From the NCBI RefSeq assembly GCF_015277815.1, contig NZ_CP063813.1, positions 1,550,001-1,614,000 on the forward strand: a stretch of DNA of 64,000 bases, written 5' to 3'. Both the position numbers and the translations under genes were made by a program. Under the pieces are notes generated by a model, which did not search any database, was not told the origin of the DNA, and saw only the letters and a program-made list of their open reading frames with translations. This document shows, piece after piece, positions 18,107-26,836 of this stretch. The DNA is from Microbacterium atlanticum (lineage in GTDB: Bacteria; Actinomycetota; Actinomycetes; Actinomycetales; Microbacteriaceae). Position 1 is the stretch's first letter; each line of letters begins with the position of its first letter.

Positions 18107-18666
18107 CGACACCCGACACGAGTGCGCGGACGTCCTTTCCCGAAGCGCACGGGCGCGAGAAGGGCTACGACAAGCAGCCGGTCGACGACTTCCTCGCGCG
18201 CGCCCGCGCCGCCTTCGAGGACGGCAGCGACGACCTGACCTCGGCCGACATCCGCCGGGCCGCCTTCCCGCTGGTGCGACACGGCTACGCGATCGCCTCG
18301 GTGGACGCCGCTCTCGGGCGGATCGAGGACGCCTTCGCCGCCCGGGAACGCTCGGCGGCCGTCGCCGAAGCGGGCGCGCGGGCGTGGGTGGGACAGACGC
18401 GGGAGCTCGCCCAGGAGGTCTTGGATCGTCTGTCGCGTCCGGCGCAGCACCGCTTCGACCGCGTCTCTCGGCTGCGGTACGGCTACCGTGTGTCGGAAGT
18501 GGACCTCGTGGCCGACAAGCTGGCCCGCTACCTCGAGACGGGCGAGTCCGTGACCGTCGAGCAGGTGCGGTCGGTCGCGTTCCGGATGCAGCGCGGCGGC
18601 TACCGCGAGACGCAGGTGGATGCGGTGCTCGACGCGGTCGTCGAGGTGATGCTCGCCGTCAAGTGA
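18103..18666 (+). CDS. protein with four DivIVA-type repeats
   Basis: 187 residues, soluble. Four copies of a short unit with the core F..v.rGY....VD..L can be read: at about 11-36 (GYDKQPVDDFL), 47-77 (RHGYAIASVDAAL), 116-143 (RYGYRVSEVDLVADKL) and 149-179 (RGGYRETQVDAVL). Copies 1-2 and 3-4 look like one duplicated pair. This core corresponds to the N-terminal membrane-curvature-binding motif of DivIVA/Wag31, but the long coiled coil of real DivIVA is absent. It is translationally coupled to cdsA. Role in polar growth is an inference only. Confidence 0.8.
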   Translation: MTTPDTSARTSFPEAHGREKGYDKQPVDDFLARARAAFEDGSDDLTSADIRRAAFPLVRHGYAIASVDAALGRIEDAFAARERSAAVAEAGARAWVGQTRELAQEVLDRLSRPAQHRFDRVSRLRYGYRVSEVDLVADKLARYLETGESVTVEQVRSVAFRMQRGGYRETQVDAVLDAVVEVMLAVK

Positions 18667-18725
18667 CGCCGCTCCGGTCCCGCGGATGGCATCGCTCCGT
18701 GCGCGTGTGCGAGAATCGGGGCACT

Positions 18726-19475
18726 GTGACTTCCGGAAACGAGCTGCACCCGACTCGGCGCGCCCCTCGTCAGGAGCTGTCTTCGGACATCCGGACGCCC
18801 GCCGCGCGGCAGCGTCGCACGACTTCTCCGCAACCGCGCTGGTCGCGGCGACGCGGGGTGCTCGGAGCGTTCTCAGCGTTCGCGGTGCTCGGATTCGTCG
18901 TCGCCTACATCGGTCCCACCGGCTTCGCGCTCGCGCAGGCCAGCGTCCAGGACGACGACTCGACCGTCTCGCTGTACGCCAGCGGACTCGGAGACGTGCA
19001 GCGCCTCGAGGCGGATGAGGCGCCCGTGGCCGAGCCGGCGGCGCTCGAGCGCGGCAACTACACCGTCTATGTCAAGCCCAAGCCGACGCCCACACCGACG
19101 GCGACCGGGACTGCGGCCTCGTCTCGCTCGGCGTCGGGACCGGGATGGCGTCCTCCGTTCGTCACCCCCGACCCGGGAACGGCGCAGGCCATCGCATACG
19201 ACATGGTGCTCGGGCGTGGGTGGGGCGACGACCAATTCGCGTGTCTTGTCGCGCTGTGGAACAAGGAGTCCGGCTGGCGGGTCAACGCGTACAACGCCAG
19301 CAGCGGCGCATACGGCATCCCGCAGTCCCTGCCCGGAAGCAAGATGGCCACGGCGGGCGCCGACTGGGAGACCAACCCCGCCACGCAGATCACGTGGGGT
19401 CTGGGCTACATCGGCGGCCGGTACGGCACGCCGTGCGGGGCCTGGGGCCACTCTCAGCGCACGGGCTGGTACTGA
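18726..19475 (+). CDS. membrane-anchored transglycosylase-like protein
   Basis: 249 residues. A basic cytosolic N-terminus is followed by one hydrophobic segment (VLGAFSAFAVLGFVVAYIGP, about 43-62), a Pro/Thr-rich spacer (KPKPTPTPTATGT) and a C-terminal domain of about 95 residues. That domain contains LVALWNKESGWRVNAYNASS, where Glu in NKESGW is the expected catalytic acid of lysozyme-like/aggregation-promoting-factor domains, then GAYGIPQSLPGSKM and a final WGHSQRTGWY. It probably cleaves peptidoglycan outside the cell. GTG 18726 is chosen because the frame before it overlaps the preceding gene. GAGAAT (18711-18716) could be its -10. Confidence 0.85.
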   Translation: MTSGNELHPTRRAPRQELSSDIRTPAARQRRTTSPQPRWSRRRGVLGAFSAFAVLGFVVAYIGPTGFALAQASVQDDDSTVSLYASGLGDVQRLEADEAPVAEPAALERGNYTVYVKPKPTPTPTATGTAASSRSASGPGWRPPFVTPDPGTAQAIAYDMVLGRGWGDDQFACLVALWNKESGWRVNAYNASSGAYGIPQSLPGSKMATAGADWETNPATQITWGLGYIGGRYGTPCGAWGHSQRTGWY

Positions 19476-19478
19476 GCC

Positions 19479-19763
19479 GTGCCGCGGTCGAACCGCCGTC
19501 GGCAGGATCCGGGCGGCGACCCCTCGTTCGAGCGCTTGCTGGCGGGCTGGAAGCGCACGGAGGTGCGGCGCGGCGTCGAGTGGACGGTGCAGCCGGTCAC
19601 GCCGGCACAGGCGCAGAAGGCGTACACATGCCCGGGGTGCGGCGGGCAGATCGACGTCGGGGTGGCCCACCTGGTGACGTGGCGCGCGGACGGTGTGCTC
19701 GGGGATGCGGCCGATCTCGCCGCGCGCCGGCACTGGCATCAGCATTGCTGGAAGGTGACGTGA
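19479..19763 (+). CDS. small conserved protein with predicted zinc site
   Basis: 94 residues. The only strong motif is a possible zinc site formed by YTCPGCGGQI (two Cys, about residues 50-53) and the C-terminal HWHQHCW (His and Cys). A basic N-terminus (MPRSNRRRQDPG) precedes it. Actinobacterial relatives are often called ATP/GTP-binding protein, but I see no Walker motif and do not use that name. It starts 3 nt after the previous stop and ends exactly where the hydrolase gene begins, so the two are one operon. Confidence 0.75.
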   Translation: MPRSNRRRQDPGGDPSFERLLAGWKRTEVRRGVEWTVQPVTPAQAQKAYTCPGCGGQIDVGVAHLVTWRADGVLGDAADLAARRHWHQHCWKVT

Positions 19764-20492
19764 ATGGAGATCCGCGGACCGGTGCTGCTGCCCGCGCGTC
19801 GGGAGGAGATCGAGCTCGAGACGCTCGACGGCCTGACGCTCGTCGGTGAGCTGGCACTTCCTGAGACTCGCGACCCGGTCGCGACGCTGGTGACGCTGCA
19901 TCCGCTTCCCACCGCGGGCGGCTTCATGGACTCGCACATCCTGCGGAAGGCGGCCGGACGCCTCCCGGCTCTCGCCGACCTCGCCGTGCTGCGCTTCAAC
20001 ACCCGCGGGACGACGTCGCCGAGGGGTACGAGCGACGGCGCGTTCGACGGCGGACGGGCGGAGGCCTTCGACGTCGCCGCGGCCATGGACTTCGTCCACA
20101 CCCGGGGACTGCCGCGGCCGTGGCTGGTGGGCTGGTCGTTCGGGACGGAGCTCGCCCTGAAGTACGGCCGCGACCATGAGATCGAGGGCGCCGTGCTGCT
20201 CTCCCCGCCGCTTCATCGCGCAACCGACGCCGACGTGGCCGCGTGGTCCGGTGATGAGAGGCGCCTGATCGTGCTGGTGCCCGAGTTCGACGATTACCTG
20301 CGACCGGATGCCGCCGCCCAGCGCTTCGGCAGCGTTTCCGACGCCGTCCTCATTCCGGTCGAGGGCGGCAAGCACCTGTGGGTGGGGGAGAACCAGACCC
20401 GCCGCGTGCTGACCGAGATCGTCGCGGCGGTCAATCCCGACGCCCTGCCGCTGGCCACCGACTGGGACGGTCCGATCGTCGCCGATGCCTGA
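19764..20492 (+). CDS. alpha/beta hydrolase
   Basis: 242 residues of the serine hydrolase fold. The nucleophile elbow is VGWSFGTELAL (Ser about 130). LVTLHPLPTAGGFMDS near residue 40 gives the oxyanion region, FNTRGTTSPRGTSDG near 80 is typical of COG2945-like hydrolases, and GKHLWVGEN near the end carries the catalytic His. Asp is likely in VPEFDDYLRP. The substrate is unknown. The start codon abuts the previous stop. It is convergent with the permease gene, 15 nt apart. Confidence 0.85.
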   Translation: MEIRGPVLLPARREEIELETLDGLTLVGELALPETRDPVATLVTLHPLPTAGGFMDSHILRKAAGRLPALADLAVLRFNTRGTTSPRGTSDGAFDGGRAEAFDVAAAMDFVHTRGLPRPWLVGWSFGTELALKYGRDHEIEGAVLLSPPLHRATDADVAAWSGDERRLIVLVPEFDDYLRPDAAAQRFGSVSDAVLIPVEGGKHLWVGENQTRRVLTEIVAAVNPDALPLATDWDGPIVADA

Positions 20493-20507
20493 CCGGCCCG
20501 CCGGACG

Positions 20508-21575
20508 TCACCGCTCGTTCTGGCGCGGAATGACGACCTGGCGGTAGATGATGAGGATGCTGGCGGCCACGGGGATGGCGACGAGCGCCCCGAGGAGCCC
20601 CAGCAGCGACCCGCCGGCGAGGGCGGCGATGACGACGACCGCCCCGGGCACCGACACCGCGCGGCCCATGATGCGGGGCGCGATCACGTACGCCTCGATC
20701 TGCATGTAGATCAGGTAGTAGATGGCCGCGATCAACGCCGTGGCGGGGGAGCCCACCACCAGGCAGGTCAGCACGATGATCGTGGAGCCGGTCAGGGTGC
20801 CGACGAGCGGGATGAGTGAGAAGAAGAAGGCGATCACGGCGAGGACCGCGGGGAACGGCGCATTGATGATCGAGAGGAACACGGCGCTCAGCACGCCGTT
20901 GATGACGCCGAGCGCGACCTGGCCGATGACGTAGTAGCCGACCGAATCGGTGATCTGCTCGCCCAGATCCATGAAGCGCGCGCGCTTGGACGCCGGGACC
21001 AGCTGGTAGACCGCCCGCTTCAGGTTCGGCGTCGAGGCGGTGAAGTAGATGGTCAGGATGAGCACGATGAACGCGCCGGCGAAGCCCGCGATGAGGGCGC
21101 CGACGATCGCGATGATGCTGCTGCCCACTTCTGAGCCGATCGCGCCGACGTCCAGGGAGGCGTACCAGTCCTCGATGTAGGTCCACAGCTCGTCGACGTT
21201 CAGCGCGGGGAAGACCGTATGCAGCCAGTCCTGGATCGCGCCGACGGGATCGTCGAACGCGCCGTCCTCGGCGAGCTCCTGCAGCGCGGCGACGAGCTGG
21301 CCGATCTGCTGCACGATGATCGGCACGACCATGAGGATGATCCCTGCGAAGGCGGCGAGCACGCCGAGGATCGTGATCAGGACGGCAGCCCAGCGCGGCA
21401 GCTTGCGCCGTTCAAGCCACTCCACGATCGGGTCCAGGCCGAGCGAGAGGAAGAGCGCGGTGCCGACGTAGAGCAGGATCGTCTGGAGGTTCTGGATGCT
21501 GCCGATGAGGAGCAGCCCGAGGCCGACGCCGAGCGTTGCGAGCAGGGCGGTGCGGAACGGGTTGTGCAGCTTCAT
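20508..21575 (-). CDS. AI-2E family (UPF0118) membrane transporter
   Basis: 355 residues with the pattern of PF01594: paired N-terminal helices (ALLATLGVGLGLLLIGSI and ILLYVGTALFLSLGLDPIVEWLER), a helix at about 62-85, a long periplasmic stretch (about 86-145), then four or five helices toward the C-terminus including the family block QVALGVINGVLSAVFLS and FFFSLIPLVGTLTGS. Members export autoinducer-2, Na+/H+ or other small solutes; the substrate cannot be read here. ATG 21575 follows GGGAGGGGAT. A TATCCT hexamer (21621-21626, minus strand) is a plausible -10. Confidence 0.9.
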   Translation of the reverse strand: MKLHNPFRTALLATLGVGLGLLLIGSIQNLQTILLYVGTALFLSLGLDPIVEWLERRKLPRWAAVLITILGVLAAFAGIILMVVPIIVQQIGQLVAALQELAEDGAFDDPVGAIQDWLHTVFPALNVDELWTYIEDWYASLDVGAIGSEVGSSIIAIVGALIAGFAGAFIVLILTIYFTASTPNLKRAVYQLVPASKRARFMDLGEQITDSVGYYVIGQVALGVINGVLSAVFLSIINAPFPAVLAVIAFFFSLIPLVGTLTGSTIIVLTCLVVGSPATALIAAIYYLIYMQIEAYVIAPRIMGRAVSVPGAVVVIAALAGGSLLGLLGALVAIPVAASILIIYRQVVIPRQNER

Positions 21576-21688
21576 CGAGATCCCCTCCCATCGACGACCC
21601 GCCGATGCACCAGTCCGCTAAGGATACGCACCAGCGGCGCGCCCACCCGGCAATGGCGCCTCCCACGCGGCTCACAGGTCGCGTTCGC

Positions 21689-21694
21689 TAGTCT
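21689..21694 (+). promoter_or_regulatory. candidate -10 (TAGTCT) for the gene at 21720
   Basis: TAGTCT with about 19 nt of leader; GAAGGG precedes the GTG at 21720 by about 6 nt. No convincing -35. Confidence 0.45.
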
Positions 21695-21719
21695 GAAATG
21701 TCGAATCGAAGGGTGCGGA

Positions 21720-23639
21720 GTGTCTGCGCGCCCCGGAAAGGTGTTCTTCGTGCGTTTCGTGTGGGCCGTGGTGGCCTTCGTGCTCGCCACCGTGATGATC
21801 GGGGCGGGCATCGCCCAGCGGACGATCTTCCAGGGACCCCGGACCGAGACGGTCGCGATCACGGTCGAGGAGGAGGCGCCGTATCTGCTCATCGACGGCG
21901 CGGTGCTCACCCAGCTGCCCGGAACCCAGACGCTGCGCGCGCAGGGCGAGGGCGACCTCTTCGCGTCCTATGGCCGCACCGCCGACATGCAGGCATGGCT
22001 CTCCGACACCGAGTACACCCACGTCACGATGGGCGGCGATGGTGTCGTGGAGTCCGCGCTCGTCGAGCCGGACCCGGATGCCGCCACCACCGATGACGCG
22101 CCAACCGATTCGCCGGGCGACGAAGCCGCCGCGGAAGCCGCCGATGTGGTCGCCGCAGAGCCCGCTGACGAGACCGCGTCCGGCGACGAGACCGCGACGG
22201 CGGGACGCAGCCCCATCGGATCCGACCTGTGGCTCGACGAGTACCAGCACAGCGACCTGCTGATCGCGCCCCTGCAGCTTCCCGAGGGGATGAGCGTGCT
22301 CGTTGCGGCCGACGGCACGAGCCCCGCGCCCGATCGCGTGACCGTGACGTGGCCGCTGCAGACCTCCACCCCGTGGGCAGGACCCCTCATCGTGCTCGGC
22401 GGGATCCTCATGGCCGTGGGCGTTTTCCTGTACATCCTCGGCATCCGTCATGCGCGTCGCAAGCGCGGTCCCCGTCGCAAGGGGCTGCCCCTTCCGGTGA
22501 CCGAGCCCATCGACATCGCGATCGACGACCCCGACGGCAAGGGCGTCATCAGCAGTCAGACGCCGACGCGTCGTGCCGTCTCCAGCGGTCGTCGAGCCTT
22601 CGCGGTCGTGCCCGTCGTCGCCGTCTCCGCGCTGCTCTTCAGCGGCTGCTCCGCAGACGCCTGGCCGCAGCTGGGTCCGTCGCCGACACCGTCCCCCACG
22701 ACCACGGTCATCGCCCCCGACGGCCAGCAGGCGCCGGCGGTGACCAAGGCCCAGGCGGAGCGCATCCTCACCCGAATCGCGGCGACCGTCGCCGATGCGG
22801 ACGCCGCGATGGACGGCGACCTGGCCGAGACCCGGCTGGAGGGGGCGGCCCTGGCCGCACGCGACACCAACTACAAGCTGCGCGCGGCGATCGCCGACTA
22901 CGCGGCCCCTGCTCCGATCCTCGCCAAGCCGCTGGAGATCATCCTGCCGCAGGCATACGACGGCTGGCCCCGCTCGGTCATCGCCGTGGCCGACGACGAG
23001 CAGTCGAAGACCTCGAGCATCATGGTCATGACGCAGCGGGACGCCTGGGCGGACTACAAGCTCTCGTACATCGCGAGCCTCGAGGCCTCGACGACGCTGC
23101 CCGACCTCGCGCCGGCCTACATCGGCGCGCCACAGGTGGAGCCGGACTCGCCCTTCCTGCTGCTGCCTCCCGACCAGGTCGCCGCGGCGTACTCGGATGT
23201 GATCAACAAGGGCGAGGACAGCGAGTACTACGACTACTTCGAGGTCGAAGGGGATCAGCTTCGGGCGAGCATCACCGCCGACCGTCAGCGCCGCCTCGAC
23301 GAGTTCAACAAGACCGCGTCGTCGACCGGAAGCCTCGAGTTCAGCTCGGCTCCGGGTGCGCAGGCGCCGTTCGCGCTGCAGACCGTCGAGAGCGGCGCGA
23401 TCGTGGCGGTCAACGTGAATGAGATCGACACCGTGAAGCCGACGAACGCGGATGCCGTCATCAAGGTCGACGGCAACCTCACGGTCAAGTCACTGGCCGG
23501 CGTCGACCAGTCCGCGACCGGCTTCGCCACCACCTTCAGCGACCAGGTGTTCTTCTACGTGCCCGGTCCCGGGTCCACCGAGAAGATCCGGCTCCTGGGC
23601 TACTCTTCCGACATCCTCGATGCGAAGGTTCTCTCGTGA
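21720..23639 (+). CDS. three-segment membrane protein with internal lipobox, unknown function
   Basis: 639 residues in one unbroken frame. Segment 1 (about 8-30, FFVRFVWAVVAFVLATVMIG) is followed by an outside domain of about 190 residues ending in an Asp/Glu/Ala/Thr-rich stretch. Segment 2 (about 220-242, LIVLGGILMAVGVFLYILGI) returns to the cytosol at HARRKRGPRRKG. Segment 3 (about 298-310) reads AVVPVVAVSALLFSGC: after SSGRRAF this looks just like a lipoprotein signal with lipobox LFSGC, followed by a Pro/Thr linker and a 300-residue extracellular domain. It looks like a membrane protein joined to a lipoprotein. The stop overlaps the thioredoxin-like gene by 4 nt. Confidence 0.75.
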   Translation: MSARPGKVFFVRFVWAVVAFVLATVMIGAGIAQRTIFQGPRTETVAITVEEEAPYLLIDGAVLTQLPGTQTLRAQGEGDLFASYGRTADMQAWLSDTEYTHVTMGGDGVVESALVEPDPDAATTDDAPTDSPGDEAAAEAADVVAAEPADETASGDETATAGRSPIGSDLWLDEYQHSDLLIAPLQLPEGMSVLVAADGTSPAPDRVTVTWPLQTSTPWAGPLIVLGGILMAVGVFLYILGIRHARRKRGPRRKGLPLPVTEPIDIAIDDPDGKGVISSQTPTRRAVSSGRRAFAVVPVVAVSALLFSGCSADAWPQLGPSPTPSPTTTVIAPDGQQAPAVTKAQAERILTRIAATVADADAAMDGDLAETRLEGAALAARDTNYKLRAAIADYAAPAPILAKPLEIILPQAYDGWPRSVIAVADDEQSKTSSIMVMTQRDAWADYKLSYIASLEASTTLPDLAPAYIGAPQVEPDSPFLLLPPDQVAAAYSDVINKGEDSEYYDYFEVEGDQLRASITADRQRRLDEFNKTASSTGSLEFSSAPGAQAPFALQTVESGAIVAVNVNEIDTVKPTNADAVIKVDGNLTVKSLAGVDQSATGFATTFSDQVFFYVPGPGSTEKIRLLGYSSDILDAKVLS

Positions 23640-24574
23640 CCGATCCCAGCCTGGGTGCCGCGGTTCGCGGTGCCGTCGACCTCTCCGCCCTGCGCAATCG
23701 CCCCGCACCCGCTGCTTCGGGTGAGGAGCAGGCGCCTGCCGGCGCCGTCGCCGTCCCGTCTCTCGTGCTCGACGTGACCGACGAGTCGTTCCCGCAGGTG
23801 CTCGAGCTCTCACGGACGGTCCCCATCGTGGTCGACCTCTGGGCGGAGTGGTGTGGACCGTGCAAGCAGCTGAGCCCGGTGCTGGAGCGGGTCGTGAGAG
23901 AACTCGGCGGCCGTGTGGTGCTGGCGAAGGTCGACGTCGACGCGAATCCCCAGCTGTCCCAGGCGTTCCGGGCCCAGTCCATCCCCATGGTCGTCGCCCT
24001 CGTCGCCGGTCAGCCGGTGCCGCTGTTCACCGGTGCGGTGCCCGAGCAGCAGGTGCGCGAAGTGTTCGCCCAGCTCTTGCAGCTGGCCGCGCAGAACGGC
24101 GTGACGGGAACCGTCTCGGTCGACGGGGAAGCCGTCGATGACTCTCCCGCCGAGCCGCCGCTGCCCCCGCTGCACGCCGAGGCGTTCGATGCGATCGAGG
24201 CTGGCGACTATCCTCGCGCCATCGCCGCGTACGAGAAGGCTCTCGCCGAGAACCCGCGGGACGCCGAGGCGCGCGCCGGCCTCAGCCAGGTGCGGCTGCT
24301 CGACCGTGTGCAGGGCCTCGACCTGCAGGCTGCCCGCGCAGCTGCGGCCGCCGCTCCGACGGACGTCGCCGCGCAGCTCGCGGTGGCCGACCTCGATGTC
24401 GCGGGCGGGCATGTCGAGGATGCCTTCGGGCGGCTGCTCGATCTCTTCGCGCAGCTCCCCTCAGAGGAGCGCACTCCGGTGCGCGAACGGCTTCTCGAAC
24501 TGTTCGGGCTCGTCGGTGACGCCGACCCCCGTGTGATCGCCGCGCGCAGCCGGCTCGCGTCGCTGCTCTTCTGA
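23636..24574 (+). CDS. thioredoxin-TPR protein, CnoX/YbbN-like
   Basis: 312 residues. The thioredoxin domain (about 40-150) holds the redox motif WAEWCGPCKQLSPVLERV (Cys about 73 and 76) and the cis-Pro in QSIPMVVALVAGQPV. The C-terminal half is a TPR region, starting HAEAFDAIEAGDYPRAIAAYE and continuing to about 300. E. coli CnoX (YbbN) is a chaperone-like redox protein with the same layout but SxxC instead of CxxC; here both Cys are present, so this one could be a true oxidoreductase. The N-terminal 35 residues are low in complexity. No signal peptide, so cytosolic. Coupled to the membrane protein upstream. Confidence 0.88.
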   Translation: MTDPSLGAAVRGAVDLSALRNRPAPAASGEEQAPAGAVAVPSLVLDVTDESFPQVLELSRTVPIVVDLWAEWCGPCKQLSPVLERVVRELGGRVVLAKVDVDANPQLSQAFRAQSIPMVVALVAGQPVPLFTGAVPEQQVREVFAQLLQLAAQNGVTGTVSVDGEAVDDSPAEPPLPPLHAEAFDAIEAGDYPRAIAAYEKALAENPRDAEARAGLSQVRLLDRVQGLDLQAARAAAAAAPTDVAAQLAVADLDVAGGHVEDAFGRLLDLFAQLPSEERTPVRERLLELFGLVGDADPRVIAARSRLASLLF

Positions 24575-24655
24575 ACGGCGCACGACACCCGCTGACCCCG
24601 ACGGCGCCGTCACACCCGGCGGCCGGCCACGCGACGCGGTACGCCGCGCGGCCGA

Positions 24656-26836
24656 TCAACCCTGCGTCGGTGAGGGGATGTGCGCCGGCGTGCCGTGGCG
24701 CAGCCACAGGACGCCCAGCGGCGGCAGCACCAGGGACGCGCGTCCGCCGGCGCCCGCGTGCACGACACCGAGATTGCCGACCCCCGAGCCGCCGTAGGCC
24801 TGGGCATCCGTGTTGAGGATCTCGTGCCAGACCCCCGCCTCGGGAAGATCCAGCTCGTACGAGCCGATCGTGGAGCCGGAGAAGTTCGCGATCACGACGA
24901 CGGTGTTGCCGTGCCAGTCCCGCCGGGCGAACGCGATGACATTGGAGTTCCAGTGCGGTCCACCCAGTCGGGTGAACGCCGCGCCGTCGCTGTCGCGTGC
25001 CCAGAGTGCCGATTGGTCGCGATAGACCTGGTTCAGGGTGCCGACGAAGTGCTGCAGCTGCGCATGCGCCGGCTGGTCGAGGAGCCACCAGTCCAGCGAT
25101 CGGCCCTCGGACCACTCCGACAGCTGGCCGAACTCCTGCCCCATGAACAGCAGCTGCTTGCCGGGGTGGCCCCACATGTAGGCCAGGAAGGCTCGCATGT
25201 TCGCCAGCTGCTGCCAGTGATCGCCCGGCATCCGTCCGAAGAGGCTGCCCTTGCCGTGCACGACCTCGTCGTGGCTGATGGGCAGGACGTAGTTCTCGCT
25301 GAAGGCATAGACGAACGAGAACGACATCTCGCCTTCGTGGTGCGAGCGGTACAGCGGATCGCGCTTGATGTACTGCAGGGAGTCGTTCATCCAGCCCATG
25401 TTCCACTTGAACCCGAAGCCCAGCCCGGCGTGGCCGGTGGGAGCGGTGACGCCCGGGAAGCTGGTGGACTCCTCGGCGATCATCGCGATGCCGGGGTAGC
25501 GCTTGTACGCGGTGGCGTTGACTTCCTGGAGGAAGCGGATGGCCTCGAGGTTCTCGCGGCCGCCGTGGACGTTCGGCGCCCACTCGCCCTCGTTGCGCGA
25601 ATAGTCGAGGTAGAGCATGGAGGCGACCGCGTCCACGCGGAGGCCGTCGACGTGGAATTCCTCGAACCAGTACAGCGCGTTGGCGACGAGGAAGTTCCGC
25701 ACCTCGTTGCGGCCGTAGTCGAAGATGTAGGTGCCCCAGTCCCGGTGCTCCCCGCGCCGCGGGTCCGGGTGCTCGTACAGCGCCTCGCCGTCGAAGCGGG
25801 CCAGGGCGAAGGCATCCTTCGGGAAGTGACCGGGGACCCAGTCCATGATCACCCCGATACCGGCCTGGTGCAGCCGGTCGATGAGGTAGCGGAGGTCGTC
25901 CGGGTGGCCGTAGCGACTGGTCGGGGCGTAGTAGCCGGTCACCTGATAGCCCCAGGATCCGCCGAACGGATGCTCGGCCAGGGGAAGGAATTCGATGTGC
26001 GTGAATCCCTGGCCGCTGACGTAATCGATCAGCTGGTCCGCGGCATCCCGGTAGGACAGCCCCTGACGCCAGGAGCCGAAGTGCAGCTCGTAGACCGACA
26101 TGGGCCGCGACACCGGGGTGGACTTGGCCCGCTGGGCCAGCCAGTCCCCGTCGCCCCACGTGTACGACGAGCGGACGACCACGGACGCGGTCGCCGGCGG
26201 CACCTCCGCGAACTGCGCCATGGGGTCGGCCTTCTGCGCCCAGTGCCCGTTGCGTCCGAGCAGCTCGAACTTGTAGGACGTGCCCGCGCCGATGCCGGGG
26301 AGGAAGAGCTCCCACACGCCGCTGCCGCCCATCGAGCGCATGGCGTGTCCCTGGCCGTCCCAGCCGTTGAAGTCGCCGACCACCCGGACGGCGCGCGCGT
26401 TGGGCGCCCACACGGTGAACGCCGTGCCGGAGGACCCCTCGTGATCGCGCTCGTGCGCGCCCAGAACCCGCCACAGCTCTTCGTGGCGGCCCTCGCGGAT
26501 CAGGTGCAGATCGAGCTCGCCGATCGTCGGGGAGTGCCGGTAGGGATCCTCGCTGACGAAGTCGGGACCGTCCTCGTACGCGGCGACGAGCTCGTACCGC
26601 CCGGCGGCGCCGCCGGAGCGCGTCCCCTCCCAGATGCCCGCACGGACGTGCTCGAGAGGCACGCGAGTGCCGTCCGCGAACGAGGCCGTGACGCTGCGCG
26701 CCAGCGGTCGTCGTGCTCGGACGACCCAGGTCTTCGCTCCCTCCGCATCGGTGTCGGGATGGATGCCGAGCACCGCGTGCGGGTCGTGATACGAGCCGGT
26801 GGCGACGGTGTCGAGGATCTCGTCGGAGAACATCAT
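24656..26836 (-). CDS. glgB: 1,4-alpha-glucan branching enzyme
   Basis: GH13 enzyme that makes alpha-1,6 branches in glycogen-type glucans. 726 residues: an N-terminal beta module (about 1-105, including YHDPHAVLGIHPD), a CBM48 domain (about 110-220, FTVWAPNARAVRVVGDFNGW), then the barrel. Catalytic residues are in GLRVDAVASMLYLDYSR (Asp near 405), AMIAEESTSFPGVT (Glu near 459) and LPISHDEVVHGKGSL (Asp near 526). Two N-terminal modules are typical for actinobacterial GlgB. The ATGATG start overlaps the glgE stop by 4 nt. The products of GlgE are its substrate. Confidence 0.96.
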   Translation of the reverse strand: MMFSDEILDTVATGSYHDPHAVLGIHPDTDAEGAKTWVVRARRPLARSVTASFADGTRVPLEHVRAGIWEGTRSGGAAGRYELVAAYEDGPDFVSEDPYRHSPTIGELDLHLIREGRHEELWRVLGAHERDHEGSSGTAFTVWAPNARAVRVVGDFNGWDGQGHAMRSMGGSGVWELFLPGIGAGTSYKFELLGRNGHWAQKADPMAQFAEVPPATASVVVRSSYTWGDGDWLAQRAKSTPVSRPMSVYELHFGSWRQGLSYRDAADQLIDYVSGQGFTHIEFLPLAEHPFGGSWGYQVTGYYAPTSRYGHPDDLRYLIDRLHQAGIGVIMDWVPGHFPKDAFALARFDGEALYEHPDPRRGEHRDWGTYIFDYGRNEVRNFLVANALYWFEEFHVDGLRVDAVASMLYLDYSRNEGEWAPNVHGGRENLEAIRFLQEVNATAYKRYPGIAMIAEESTSFPGVTAPTGHAGLGFGFKWNMGWMNDSLQYIKRDPLYRSHHEGEMSFSFVYAFSENYVLPISHDEVVHGKGSLFGRMPGDHWQQLANMRAFLAYMWGHPGKQLLFMGQEFGQLSEWSEGRSLDWWLLDQPAHAQLQHFVGTLNQVYRDQSALWARDSDGAAFTRLGGPHWNSNVIAFARRDWHGNTVVVIANFSGSTIGSYELDLPEAGVWHEILNTDAQAYGGSGVGNLGVVHAGAGGRASLVLPPLGVLWLRHGTPAHIPSPTQG

